A stretch of DNA of 64,000 bases from Cutaneotrichosporon cavernicola (lineage: Eukaryota > Basidiomycota > Tremellomycetes > Trichosporonales > Trichosporonaceae), in assembly GCF_030864355.1 (NCBI RefSeq), contig NC_083395.1:1674001-1738000 (forward strand). Reading direction: 5' to 3'. Made by a program: the position numbers and the translations under genes. Below the pieces are notes generated by a model, which saw only the letters and a program-made list of their open reading frames with translations, was not told where the DNA came from and made no database searches. Shown here one piece after another: positions 24,696 through 36,891 of the stretch (within the stretch, counting starts at the first letter, position 1; every line of letters starts with the position of its first letter).

Positions 24696-27218
24696 GTGCA
24701 GCAAAGGTGTCCCCAGTGTCTACATGTAGCCCTATAATTAGACGTACTAGAACAGTAATAGCATGAATACCACTTTCCACTCATTGGTGCACGTGTCCGT
24801 GTCGGCATGTCGGCTGCGTTCCTCGGGGGGTGGAGCGAGCGGAATGCGGAAATTGGGGATTACCTTCAAGCGGCCGAGCTGATCTGATGGGATGTCCGAC
24901 TACGCTTCGCTTCGCTTCCCCGCTCGCAAGCACACCAAGCCCGAGGTGAGGAACGGCAAGATAGGAGTACAGTCAAACTTGCATCAGCCACCGCACACGG
25001 GCACGTGATGCCGGATCCGTCCCCGAGTGGGTGACTCGATGTCACACTGTGAGCCTCGCCACCAAAGGTCGCGCCGATGGATTGCGGAGTGGGCCCACTC
25101 GGAAGCGGTCGAGTCCTGTCGGACTTCTAATTTGTAAACATAGATGCCTTCTTTACCTTGAAGTGTACTAATGTTTACCCCACCACCGACCACTTGGCGT
25201 TCCACGTAGCTAACTAGTCTTCGTTTTACAAATTACTCAATCGAACTGATGAAAGAACGAACGAACGAACAGGCCGCTCTCACGGCACACCGGTCTGACA
25301 TTATATTCAATCAACTCATCCCCTCCGAAAACGGCGCCAACGTCTTCGGTAGACGGGACTCGGAGGGTCACGGCGGGCTAGAAGAAGGACGAAACAGACC
25401 AACGCCGCGGTGAGGCGCACGCTGCGCCTGCCTGACATGGTTTACCGAACAGCGGGGCACACAACGACTGCGCTCGGCCCGAACAGATCGACTCTCCTGT
25501 GAGGCGCACGCTTCTGCACAGCATGCACAGGCGGAACTAAATTCAGAGAGTGGCTCGCAACACCGTCACCTACATAAGACGCGGCCTTTCCCTCATGCTC
25601 TTCCTCTCTGGCAACAACATCAACAGCAAAACGGGACAGTCTGTGCACCAGGGACATCACCCGATTCAAGCGAACAAATGGGCGTGGAATTGGTGGGTGC
25701 AATACTTCGAGGACCTAAACGTGACGGCCTCGCTGACTTATCCCAGGCAGCCCATCAGAGCCTGACGACATTCTCGACCAAACGTTTCCACCCCTCGACA
25801 CGGCCACGTTCTGCTCGTTCCTGAACTATTACTTACAGAACGCCAATACGTTCCGGAAGGGTTCTCCATCGTGGCGAGCCGTGTAGAGGGTTGGCCAGAA
25901 GCGCCGAACATTATCGAGATCACCCACTCGCGTCTCAACCACAAGACGAAATTCATGGAGGGCGCCAAGTTCATTCTCCGTCAACACGACAAGAGATGGC
26001 ACGGCGGGGTTGCGGCCCTCCTTTGGTTGGCTAGTTGAGAGCGAAAGGTTGTCCAACCCAGTTCGCGACTCACACCACCAAGCCACTATGTACATTCCGC
26101 ACACACACACGCTGGCTCGAACGACTCACACCAACAGATCAGATACCATTGCGGCCTTACGGCTGTCCCCTCCCCATCTATCCGCCTGTATTCCTCGTAG
26201 GGCTTCGCAGATAGCCTTCAATGTTCATGTCATCATTCAGTCGTCATCAGGTGAGAGGCCAGCTAAGGGAGCTGAGGATTCTGGCGTCTAGGCTTTCTTC
26301 CAACCTGTTCGTCTGAATGCTAATGGGAAGAGGCAATTGCCGCTGTCAGATTCCTTCTGTGGAGTCGTGTCCCACAATACTGTTCACACAGGTTCTACAG
26401 GTTCTGAACAGGGTGTCATGGACTATCAGCATATCATTCCCTTCCTGTCGTGTCATATCTACATATATATTTCCGTGTTTCATCACGTGGCATGCCTCAC
26501 GTGCCGTAAACTTGGCCACTGCAGGCCGGTGGAGTACAGAACCCGACTTACATAGTAACTTGTACTCTAGTCATGTCATTCTACGGTCTGGTTCCCACTA
26601 TGGTTGCCGCGTATAGACAGCGCCTCTGCTAGAGGCGGCTCACCCCTACCCTCACTTCGCAGCTCACACGCAGGACTCGCTCGACTAGCGATACGAACCT
26701 GCCAACTCCCACTACGCTCGTTGGGAACGGCATCGGTACTTAGGTGATTATTCCCTCAGTACGGTCGGTGCGAGACATAGGGCTAGTGTGTTCAACGGCC
26801 AATATATGTCGCCCAGCCTCTCGGGAACATATCTAGCACCAAGATTCGAGTCTCACTGTACCGCAGCCATGTTCATACCCTGTTCTGAACCATGCTGAGC
26901 GCTCTTGGTCAGCGTGGCAACCGTGCTCGATGTCTCCCTTTCTGGGGACACCATAGGCACGAGCGCATCTGCTTAACTTGGAGACCGACCTCCAGTCTAT
27001 CTTCATCTTGGGGACAGGTCGCACCATTCAATCCCCTCTTGCAGTGCAGAAATACATGGCATGGGATGATTTGCTTAATATGGTTTTTGGAAGTATCATA
27101 TACAAGCCGCGTCAAGCGTGCAGAAGTGCTCATTTTCTACTCCCCTGTTCTTCTAATCTCTCACCTCCACTCCCCCTCATCCCTCCAAGTCCTGGGCCCG
27201 CGACCAAGTACTGCTCAC
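24696..27218. other. Gene-poor region downstream of the MFS gene
   Basis: 2.5 kb without a confident gene. Only a possible coding relic near 25752-26038 and a duplicated TGAGGCGCACGCT element near 25410 and 25504 stand out. No terminal repeats or transposase motifs were recognised. Confidence 0.5.
25752..26038 (+). pseudogene. Possible decayed coding fragment
   Basis: Two overlapping forward frames read as protein-like sequence: 25752-25886 (…DILDQTFPPLDTATF…) and 25766-26038 (…VLLVPELLLTERQYV… to …ALLWLAS). Neither has a good start, and no canonical intron links them. It may be a frameshifted remnant or an exon of an unrecognised gene. The opposite strand is also partly open, so this is weak. 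Confidence 0.2.
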
Positions 27219-29693
27219 CTACACACTCCGGCTCGACCGCGTACTAGGCCCACTATGGGCCGTGACGATCTCGAGCTCGTCATCATCGTCATCATCACTC
27301 TCGATGGCACTACTCTGCTCGCTCGCTTTTACGCGCAGCACCTCGCACGCAGCAGCCAACGCGCTCTCCGTAAGTCCCGAAGACTCGTGTAGCGCGGTAC
27401 ACCATTCACGTGAACACTGGCCCGTCGCGTGCCAGTCGGGACAGAACGCGGCCTCGACGAGGGTAGCGTAGTTTGCGCTGGTCGCTGGCGCGCTATTAGA
27501 ACGTTCCTTTTCACCTTCCACCTCCCCCTCTCCTCCATTCTCTCCAACCCAACCTTCTCCACCACCCTCTTCCTCAACCCCGCCCACCCGCGCCGCAACA
27601 ATACGCCGCACTATGTCCGCCATGAACGGCGTGCTCGACGTCGCTGGGGTCGCTGGAGGCGCTTTGGTCCCTTGAGCCGCCGTCGGGTCTAGGACGTGCG
27701 CAAAGTGGCACGAAGCGCCCATCGCACATCTCCCAGCCTGGAAGTGGCGGCATGGGCGGGTACGGAACGGAACTGGCTTGGGGAGGTTCTGGCCGTCGGG
27801 GAGGATTCTGACGTGCGCGAAAGGACACTTGGCGTCGGCGCGGGTACAGCCTTCGGCGGTGTTGAAAAACTTGCAAGGCACAGTCTTGGTGTTGGGTTTC
27901 GTTGAGGGGGAGCGGCGGATGCGGTGGGGGAGGATGTGCTGGCTGCCCGTCAGTGAAGGAAAGGAGACTTAAAAAACTCACAAGCAACATGTCTCGCCGT
28001 GCGGACACTCGCGGCCCCCGCTCTTGGCCCAATACAGACACGGGCGGGTACGCCAGTATTGCCGGCCTGGAGTTTCGGGAGAGGTCGGCGACCGCATGAT
28101 ACCGAGTCCGTACCCGTCGTAGGACCAGAATCCGTCATCCAGAGTGGGGAACACCGACATAGGGGGGACCGGACGCCCATCCTCAATCGGCACGCCGTTC
28201 CACACAAACCCAGGAGTGAACGGCACGACGGGCGGGGGGTGGGCGATGTCGTACTCGTCGTGATGTATGGGAGACATGGGAAAGAAGGGCGAGTACTCCA
28301 CCTCTGGGGACGGCCATACCGCTCCGGGCCACTCAGGGGACCACGGATATCCCATGTTGGGGGGGAAGTCTTCGTCGAGGGTCGGTGGGATATCAGTGTG
28401 AACTTGGAGTAAAGCGCGTTCTTGGGTCGCCCACCCATCTTGAGGAACGAACCGGACTTCCGAGGCAGCATTTAAGCGGCGGCGAGGTGGAGGAGCAAGT
28501 CGCGGAGCGGGGAGGGAGGACAAGGGCACCACCACGTCCTGTCCGTCCAAGGGAGGGGTGAGTATCGCGTCTGCGGGGGGCGACTCGGGCTTTTTACGGT
28601 GCGACTTGAATTTGGCGCTCTTGGGTGTCGGCAGCTCCTTCTTACCGTGCCTCTCCTCGTCAAATAGGTTCTCAGAGTCGTGGATGAACGAGCAGTATTC
28701 GTCGCCGTATGCACAGGTGCCGAGTGCAAAGTCCTTACACGGCACAGTACGGTACTTGAGCCGACTCTTACCGGCTGGCCCCTTTCCCCCGCCGCTCATC
28801 TTATAGACAAAGCCGAGCTCGGCCCCAGCTTGAGTCTGCAGGGTAACCGGCTCGCCTGGGGTGATCTGCACGCCGCCGTCGATTTGGAGCAGCGCTGGCT
28901 GGGCTTGCTGGGCGGACTGAGAGGGTTGGGCGGGTTGGGAGGGCGCAGGTTGGGCAGGTTGGACAGGATTGGAGAGTGCAAGCGCGCTGTCCTGTGCAGC
29001 GGCAAAGGTACCGCTCGTCGGGTCGGGCGTGTTCTCGGACAAAAGGGGTACGGCACTGAGTGCAGCCGTCGCTGGACCTGGGGGTACCTCAATTTTGTGC
29101 ACGAACCGGCATGGAGACGAGGTACAAGTCATACCCGCCGTGTGGTAGTACCGACATAGGATCTTTTCCTGCCGCGGCGTAAGAGCTGGTGTGGTGAGCG
29201 GGAGTCCAGGGGACGAGACGAGTTCCAGAGCGCCGGCGGCCGGCGTAGAGGTCTTGAGTCCGGCGTTGGGAGTAACCGGCGCACTTTCGGCGTACAGTTC
29301 CCCGCCCCCAGTTAGGAGGGCGACAGTGAGGCCTCGGGCGCGGGGAAAGCCCGCGCTCGTTGGGGTGCGGCCTGGGGTTATGGGCCAGCGGCGGCCTGTT
29401 GTCGGTCCTCTCTCACCGCGGCCTAGTGCCACGTCAATCGAGATGCCGCGGGCCGCTGCCTGCCCTGCCATCCGACTGCGTACTGGCGCCGTTAAGGCGC
29501 CTGGCGCGACGATAGAGGAGGAGAGGGCTAGTAGTGCTGGACGCTGCCCAGTGATTGGAGTGGGAGGGGGTGCGGAGGGTAGTCGATGCTGTGGGATGCG
29601 GTAGGGTTCCATCGAGTCTGGAGCGTCACGGTTTGCGCGATGGGCTGAGAAGGAAGTCGGCGCGCGAAAGCCACTAAAGAGCGGTCCGGACAT
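27219..29693 (-). CDS. CCCH zinc-finger protein with six fingers
   Basis: Exons 27982-29693 and 27219-27942 join to 811 residues. C-x-C-x-C-x3-H units are visible near residues 176 (LCRYYHTAGMTC...CRFVH), 316 (PCKDFALGTCAY...CSFIH), 551 (PCLYWAKSGGREC...CFQH, whose last residues come from exon 2), 596 (PCKFFNTAEGC...CPFAH), 627 (PCRHFQAGRC...CHFAH) and 732 (FCPDWHATGQC...CTALH). Pro/Ala/Gln-rich linkers lie between the first fingers. An acidic run of Asp lies near the end. CCCH fingers of this spacing usually bind AU-rich or polyadenylated RNA, so a post-transcriptional regulator is inferred; no orthologue is named with confidence. The frame stays open another 165 codons upstream of the chosen ATG. 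MSGPLFSGF was preferred because the upstream part is repeat-like. Confidence 0.82.
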
Positions 29694-30925
29694 GGTGGGC
29701 TTGTGGGCTTCTAGTAAGAGGGCGTGGGTGTGGGAGAGTACGTACGTTTGACGGGCGTTGTGTATGTGATCGGGCAAGACTGCGAACAAGACGTGTTGAA
29801 GAATAAGAGCAGTAGCAGCAAAGGACGATGAGGGGCCTTTTGTTTGCCAGTAGACTAGAGTAGAGTGGAGGAGTGGAATGGAGTGACAAGGCATGGCGGT
29901 GGTGCCAAGGGCCCCAATCATAGGAGCAGTGCGAGGACCCCATCCGACGACGGATGACGGAGCAAGTTTGGGGGTGCGGGGTGCAGGAACAAAGATGTGG
30001 CGGCAACACTTTGAGTAATGTCCGGGGGGCATCCTTTGTTTCTGCGCGTCTGCGTGCCCTGCTTCGGAGCAGATTCGCAGATACATTTCAGGTTCAGATT
30101 CAGATTCAGATTCAGATTCAGATTCGCGCCGCTGCGAAAACACATTGCGGGCGGGTGATGGCGCTGTTCTCTGTGAAACACATGGCAAGGCGCAGGGCGG
30201 GCTTGCCTCTTGTCACTTGTCGCTTGCCGGCTGGCTGGCTGGCGATTAGCGAGAGTGAGATCCACAGGCAAGCACACTGCGACATGGCGTGTGGGTGTGT
30301 GCTCTTGTGCGGCTTAATGTGAGTGAGTGAGTATGTGAGTGTGGTTGTAATCCAGCAAGGTGGACCGTGCAGTGGCTGTGGCTTGTGTGGACAGGTGATG
30401 CCGTGGCATGGCGCTACTGTACTCGCGGGTCGCCAGTCTCCGACATTTGATCGCGCCGATTATCCGATCGATCAAGGACCAAGGACCAAGGACCCCGTAC
30501 CCGAATGAACTGCAGAATGCAGAAAGGATATCTTGGTGTGCTTGCCCAATGCTCCTTATGCCCTGTCCGTTAAAGCCGTCCGCCGTCTGCCGTCCGCCGT
30601 CCGCAGCAACTTTGCCAGCGCCGAAAGAAGTTATATAGCTTTTAGCTCACGTGACCCTTGCGTGGCGTGTTCCCGGTGGCGGCGCACATGCCGCCGGCCC
30701 CGGTTCCGTTTCCCAACGATGGGGATAGGGCACGGGGCACGGGGCGGCATGCGCTATCGCCGTCTCCAAGTCGATCGGATTGGGTTTGTCATTAGGTTGG
30801 TCTGGCACTACTCACCGCGCTCAGCCAAGTGAGTAACGTCCTTGTCACGCGCCATATTCGATATTGGTCTATGCTGCAGATAAATACATCCTCTATCATG
30901 GTTCATGGTTCCTGTGTGGACCGTT
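29694..30925. other. Intergenic region, CCCH gene upstream / fumarase 3' flank
   Basis: It contains the CCCH promoter or leader, a hexanucleotide repeat at 30092-30125, a CAAGGAC triplication near 30474-30492, and GCCGTCC repeats near 30580. No gene is recognised. Confidence 0.5.
30092..30125. repeat. (AGATTC)n microsatellite
   Basis: Five to six tandem AGATTC units; on the minus strand they would encode Ser-Glu repeats in the open frame upstream of the CCCH gene. Confidence 0.85.
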
Positions 30926-31513
30926 TTAGTCCTTGGGGCCGATCATGAGCTCGGGGCGGACGACCTTGTCGAAGTCCTCGGCCGAGATGAGGCCAGAGTC
31001 GAGGGCAGACTGGCGGAGAGTAATGCCCTTCTTGTGCGCGTTCTTCGCGATCGCGGCAGCGTTGTCGTAGCCCAACGTAGAGTTAAGGCACGTGACCAAC
31101 TGATCGCGCGTTAGCGTCACGAACACGAACAGAAGACGAAGAGAAACAGCGTCGGCAGGTGTTGGAGCTGTAGGCGAGTGGTGGCAGGTGGTGGACGACC
31201 TCGACCCGACCTCCACCCTCACCTCCACCAGGCATGTGCCTCCACACACCTGTCCAATTCACCCCCCGTCCAATCAATTGAAGAACTCACCATAAGCGAC
31301 TCGTGGAGGAGCTGTTCGATGCGGTCCTTGTTGGCGGTGATGCCGACAACGCAGTTCTTGGTGAACGAGCGCGAACCGTCAGCGAGGAGGCGGATGGAGC
31401 GGAGGAGGTTGGCAATCATGACAGGCTTGAACACGTTGAGCTCGAACTGGCCCTGCGTGCCAGCAAGCGAGATGGCGGCGTTGTTGCCAATGACCTGGGC
31501 GCAGACCATGGTA

Positions 31514-31545
<32 letters not shown>

Positions 31546-32074
31546 AGGCATGATCGACGATCCGGGCTCGTTCTCGGGGAGGTTGAGCTCGCCAAGACCG
31601 CAGCGGGGGCCGGAACCGAGGTAGCGGATGTCCTGGGCGATCTTGAAGAGCGACGAGGCAACAACGTTGAGCTGGCCCGAAGCCTCGACGATAGCGTCGT
31701 GAGCAGCGAGAGCCTCAAACTTGTTGGGGTTGGTGACGAAGGGGAAGCCGGTGATCTTGGCGATCTCGGAGGCGACGGCGGTGTCAAAGCCCTTGCGGGT
31801 GTTGAGACCAGTACCGACGGCAGTGCCGCCCTGGGCGAGCTGGAGGAGGTGCTTGAGCGACGACTCGACGCGCTCGATGCCGCGCTCGACCTGGGTCACG
31901 TAGCCCGAGAACTCCTGGCCGAGAGTGAGGGGGGTAGCGTCCTGGAGATGGGTGCGGCCAATCTTGATAATGTCGGCAAACTCGTCGCGCTTGGCGGCAA
32001 GAGCGTCACGGAGCTCCTTGAGGGCGGGGACGAGGAGGGTGTTGATCTCAACAACGGCAGCAACGTGCATGGCA

Positions 32075-32105
<31 letters not shown>

Positions 32106-33057
32106 TGTTGACGTGGTCGTTGGGGTGGACGGGCGTCTTGGAGCCGCGCTCACCGCCGAGGAGCTCGATGGCACGGTTCGAGATGACCTCGTTGACGTTC
32201 ATGTTGGACTGGGTGCCCGAGCCGGTCTGGAAGACGACAAGCGGGAACTCGTCAATGAGCTTGCCCGAGATGACGTCGTCGGCAGCCTCCGAGATGGCCT
32301 TGGCGACCTTGGGGTCAAGGCCGTAGGTCTCGTTGACGTGGGCGGCAGCCTTCTTGAGGACACCAAACGCCTTGATGAGAGGAGGGGGCATGCGCTCAGT
32401 GGGGCCGCCAATGTCAAAGTTCTGGATCGAACGCTGGGTCTGCGCACCCCAGTAGCGCTCAACGGGCACCTGGAGAGGGCCGAAGGTGTCGCGCTCCTCG
32501 CGGAACTGCTGGGCCATGATGGACGAGGTGGTGAAGGTGCGGGTCGCGCGGGGAAGGGCGCGAAGCTAGAGGAAAGAGTTAGTACGTGACGCGTTGAGCT
32601 GGTCAAGGAGAGGAGATGTAGATGGAGAGCAAGGTGGGAGATGCGGAGATGCGGAGATGCGGAGGAGAGTGGACGATGTTATAAAAAGATGACGGTGGAA
32701 GACACGCGCGTGGTGAACGTGATGTCTGGACCGTGTCGATGAAGGTGGAGATGGGTGTTTCTGGTTGATGCATGAACCCCCGGGGTGAGATGAGATGGGG
32801 GAGCCTGGGCGGGGAGATGTGTGGGAGCCGTGCTGATCCACTGGTGTGGTAGTGACCCATGACCCCCTGTAGAGGAGACCCCCTCATAGACCCGTGTGAA
32901 CAAGACACATCGTCCGCTTCCGGTTATACCGAAAGAGCGGGTGGTATGAGCTAGGCGAGCGTGGGAGAGAAGAGCCTTGAGCCTGGCGTCTGGTATGGAA
33001 GGGAAAGGAAGGGGTTGGTTAGTTACTCACGCCGGCGGAAGAACGAGACGCGAGCAT
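30926..33057 (-). CDS. FUM1: Fumarate hydratase, class II
   Basis: Exons 33031-33057, 31291-32565 and 30926-31099 join to 491 residues. The 27-nt first exon encodes MLASRSSAG, which continues [13 protein letters not shown] in exon 2 to make a typical mitochondrial presequence. The conserved blocks [44 protein letters not shown] and the superfamily signature [11 protein letters not shown] (near residue 341) are all intact. It hydrates fumarate to malate in the TCA cycle. The first intron is exceptionally long here (465 nt). A second in-frame ATG (32517) directly after the presequence would give the cytosolic form known in other fungi. Divergent from ECO1. Confidence 0.96.
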
Positions 33058-33783
33058 CGTTTTAGAACGTTCGACTTTTGGTGATGAGTAGAGAAAGAGA
33101 AGCGACGAGCAAAACAGAAAGAGCAGCCCTTATTCCTTTATCAGATCAAAGTGGTTGCATGCACTCGTAGGCAGGTCAGGCAAGCCCAAGCAGGTTAGAC
33201 AGGCTGGTGAGGGCAAAGGGAGTGTGGTTGGGTTATACCCCGACTGTCCGACCCGTATAACCCGTAAACCCCACTCCCCCACCTCCCCAGTTCAATATTT
33301 TGAATCTTGGCCGTAAGGCCATAACCCTCTCACCTCTCACCATACTCTGTGTGACCGCACTGACCGCCTCGTCGGTGCTTCTCGGACCTTTATCATCCGC
33401 CCGATCTAATCCGATCTCTAGAAAGACACACCCTGCGGAACTCCTACCTCCTGCCCCCCTGCCCGAGCTGCCGGCACCGCCCGTTCCTTGCCGACAAAGC
33501 GGGGCGGTAAATCCGGCCCCACCCAAAGGCACTTTAATTGACGTGGATTTCCGTCATCTCTTATCGGGGTTACATGATAATAAGTGGCGACCCACGTGGT
33601 CGTGCCTGCTGAGCTGATTGTAATGTCTCGTGACTGCTTGCACCTGAGGCGTTGATCTAGTAAGACTCGCGACTGACCTCTTGCCACCCAACTCGATCAC
33701 AAACCTTAGTCGTCATCCATCTTCCTCTTCCTCCTCCCCCTCCTCCTCCTCCTCCTCCTTCTTCATCCACCAAGTCTCTTGTT
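33058..33783. promoter_or_regulatory. Divergent region FUM1 / ECO1
   Basis: 726 bases between two head-to-head starts, with a CT-rich leader (CTCCTC runs near 33720-33760) just before ECO1. No gene is seen. Confidence 0.45.
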
Positions 33784-34974
33784 ATGGAGTCCGCAAAGTG
33801 AGTGAACGCGATTCATACCTGACCCCAGACCGCCAGTACGGCGAACATATGGCCGGCGCACGGCATCGTCCCCGCCACGGAAACTCATGCTCTTCACGCC
33901 TCCACCATCATCACCGCGCCTCGCGTCCCAAGAAGAATCCCCGACGCGTCCATACCCAATGTCCTCACCCACACCCGCATCACAAGTGCAGTATTCACCA
34001 ACCCCAAAGCGCATCCTCGACTCGGACCCAGTCGAGGTCCCGTCCAAGCGTGCACGGCCATTATCGGGTTTCGACTCCAACCTCCCGCCCAAGGAGGAAC
34101 CGAAACAGGCGACGCTCGCGTCGTTCTTTGGGCCGATCAAGCGCGCGCGTGCTACCCCTTCATCCTCCTCTCCATCCACTCCGCCAACCTCCAAGAGCAA
34201 GCTCAAGCTCGGTAGCAAGGACAGGACTAAACTCACCCAACTTCACTTCATGAACGGTGCGCAGCGCTCCTGCACCGAATGCGGCATGTCCTATATGCGA
34301 GGAGGGGAAGACGACCGCACACACGCGGCACACCACGCTCGTGTAACCCGCGGCATCCCCTTCCCTAAGAGTCGGGGTGGAGTCAGCGCCGGCGCGATCT
34401 CCTGGAGCGGGGGAAGTGCCCGCCTCCTCGTGACTGAAGGGCGATGGGAAGACGTACACTCCACAGTGGATGGCGTCCTCTCCGCCTCGCCCCTCACACC
34501 CAAGATGAGGGACGCGTGTAAGCTCGTCTTGGCAATCACGTCTTCTCCACCACCAAACGCAAAGCGTGCCAAGGTTGACGGGCGGGAACGAATCGTTGGC
34601 GTCGTCGTCGCGCAGCCCATCAAGACTGCCATGCGAGTCCTCCGCAGCGGCGAGGACGTTGAGGACAAGGTCGACAGCGGTGGCGGTGTTGTGTGCGAGT
34701 ACGTCTGCTTCGGCGCGTGTAACAAGCTGACACCAGACCCACACCGCTTCCGACGCCACTGGGTATCCACCGCCTGTTCGTTGTTCCAGCTTACCGTGGA
34801 TGCGGGCTGGCACGCGTGATGCTCGATGCTGCAGCCGCGCATACCGTTTACGGATGCCGGTTCGACCCGACTGCCGGCGATGTCGCGTTTTCCCAGCCGA
34901 CAGACAGCGGGCGCGCCGTCATGCAGGCGTGGGGCAAGGGCGGCGTTCGCGTGTTCGACGAGGGACAGTTGTAG
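33784..34974 (+). CDS. ECO1: Eco1/ESCO-type cohesin N-acetyltransferase
   Basis: Exons 33784-33797, 33829-34698 and 34737-34974 join to 373 residues. The 14-nt first exon encodes MESAK and joins VRRTYGRR, an N-terminal element seen in fungal homologues. The PIP-like TLASFF motif precedes a C2H2 zinc finger near residue 152 (CTEC...HAAHH). The C-terminal acetyltransferase domain shows RLFVVPAYRGCGLARVML (acetyl-CoA loop), a C/D-F-D-P element, and the family end AFSQPTDSGRAVMQAWG...VRVF. Known role: acetylates Smc3 during S phase to establish cohesion, recruited to PCNA. Introns are 31 and 38 nt. Confidence 0.93.
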
Positions 34975-35319
34975 AAGGGTACATTGAGGGGCAACGGGTA
35001 TATCGGAGGGCGAGAGCAGCGCAGTTGAATAGGTGTACATTCCTTGACATTGACTCTTTGCATGACTTGTCCATCATCATTTGTATCATCATCATTTGTA
35101 ACATCATGCATTGTACTGTACGTTGCAATCACATCACTATCGCCAGAGCGGAGGTGGATGGCACGACCAACGTCACGGTGCCTGATCGATTTGCCCCCGC
35201 ACATTCGGCCCGTTGTGTCGTGCCCAACTGCCAGCTGTCTGGAATGATCCTGATATCCTGAACCCCAGCAAGGCAAGTTGTCTTATCCACTCCTTGCTAC
35301 TACCCATTACCCTCACACA
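34975..35319. other. Spacer ECO1 to ERG26 (tandem)
   Basis: This is the 3' flank of ECO1 and the ERG26 promoter. An ATCATCATTTGTA-type duplication lies near 35075-35105. No gene is seen. Confidence 0.5.
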
Positions 35320-36891
35320 ATGTCGACGTCCCCGCCCACTCACGAACACTACCTCGTCGTTGGAGGATGCGGATTCCTGGGCCGGCACATTGTCGACGCG
35401 CTCCTCGGTCGCGGCGAGACCAATGTCGCCGTGTTTGACATTGTGCAGAGGCATTTTGATGAGTGAGTCGCGCGCCTGCTCGATGTGGGCGAGCGTGTCA
35501 ATCGGGCAAGGATGGCAGGCACGTGTGGGAGAGAGCATGTTTCTACAGAGCTACCGCCACCTCTCAGCGCTGAGAGCTGCCGCCTTCTCCACTCGGTGAC
35601 ATCCAACATGATCGCCGCTTGCTCCTTGGCTTGCATCTCCTCGATTCAATCATTGAATCATTGAATCACAGCTGTACTGCTCCATACAGCTGACACCAGA
35701 AACGTCACTTTCTACACCGGCGACATCTCAAAGCTCGAGGACGTTGCGAACGCGATTGCAAAGGCAAGTCTATAACCCCAGTCGCCCTAACCCCAGTCCA
35801 GCGCCAAGATTGTGATCCACACCGCCTCGCCGCCCCACGGCCGCGGTCCCGCAGTCTACGAGGCAGTAAACGTAACGGGCACGCAGAACGTCATCGACGC
35901 TTGCCGCGCCGCCGGCGTACCGAAACTCGTATACACATCTTCAGCCGGGGTCGTCTACTCGGGCAAGGAAGACCTGATCAACGCCGACGAGCGCCTCCCG
36001 TACCCAGCCGTGCCGATGGACGCGTACAACGACACCAAGGCGCGGGCCGAGGAGCTGGTACTGCAGGCCAACTCTGAAGGGCTGCTTACCTGTGCTCTCC
36101 GCCCATCCGGTATCTTTGGGCCGGGTGACAGACAGGCCATCAGCGGTTTCCATTCGGTCATTAAGAACGGGCAGACCAAATTCCAGATCGGGAGTAACGA
36201 GAACCTCTTTGACTGGACTTATGTCGGGAATGTCGCGCACGCACACCTCCTCGCTGCCGACAAGTTGGCCGACACCTATCCTGTTGCTGGCCTCCACGAG
36301 CCCCTCCCCTGGGTTAACTTGTCGCTTCCCAACCACCGCATTCCTACCTCTGAAGCCCACCCCCTCGGTCCCAATACCAGCCCGAGCCAGCACGATCTCC
36401 TCCTCGCCCAGCGGTTTGAGAGTAGCGAAGTCGATCCCGCCGACCTCCGCCCTGTTCTCCGGTCCAAGATGGACCAGTTCGCAGCACTCTCGGACCAGGA
36501 GGACGATGCCCCGGGTCCCCGCGTGGCTGGACAGGCGTTCTTTATTAATAATTGCGAGCCGGTCGCTTTCTGGGATTGGACGCGGGCGGTTTGGGCCGCA
36601 CTCGGTCATATCCCGCCCTACACTATCGTTCTCCCCGCGGCTGTTGGTCTCATCCTCGCCACACTGGCTGAGATGTGGGCCAAGATCTCCGGAAAGGAGC
36701 CGGGCTTTACCCGTTTCCGCGTTACGTTTGCCACGCAGCAGCGATACTACGATAGCGAGCGGGCGCGCCGCCTCCTCGGATACACGCCGATCGTGGGGAT
36801 CACCGACGGCCTCGACCGCTGGACTAAGTGGTATGCTGAGGAGCTCAAGGCGACCGAGGGCGTTGAGGCCGAGTCGGCCAAGACCAAGTAG
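35320..36891 (+). CDS. ERG26: Sterol-4-alpha-carboxylate 3-dehydrogenase (decarboxylating)
   Basis: Exons 35320-35462, 35700-35763 and 35797-36891 join to 433 residues. The N-terminal Rossmann motif GGCGFLG is at residues 15-21, then VIHTASPPHG, TSSAGVVY, and the catalytic Y-N-D-T-K around residue 146. RPSGIFGPGD and FDWTYVGNVAHAHLLAA are typical of ERG26/NSDHL. An insertion of about 80 residues (from LHEPLPWVN to VAGQAFFI) interrupts the region before the substrate-domain FINN element. The C-terminal hydrophobic segment (IVLPAAVGLILATLAEMW) supports ER-membrane association. It oxidises and decarboxylates the C4 carboxyl in ergosterol synthesis. The second intron has a GC donor (AAG|GCAAGT), forced by the reading frame. 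Confidence 0.92.

Noticed and set aside
26580..26880. tRNA- or 5S-like sequence, suggested by ATTCGAGTCTCAC and a structured look
   Set aside because: No complementary T-arm or acceptor stem could be formed and no A box at proper distance.
29694..30188. N-terminal extension of the CCCH protein by 165 residues
   Set aside because: Open but repeat-derived (Ser-Glu from the microsatellite) and not domain-like; kept as possible leader.
31303..32589. 428-codon plus-strand ORF opposite fumarase
   Set aside because: Val/Gly/Leu/Glu-rich mirror of the fumarase coding strand.
32685..32700. TATAAAA in the fumarase intron as a promoter for the short isoform
   Set aside because: It reads on the plus strand, opposite to the gene.
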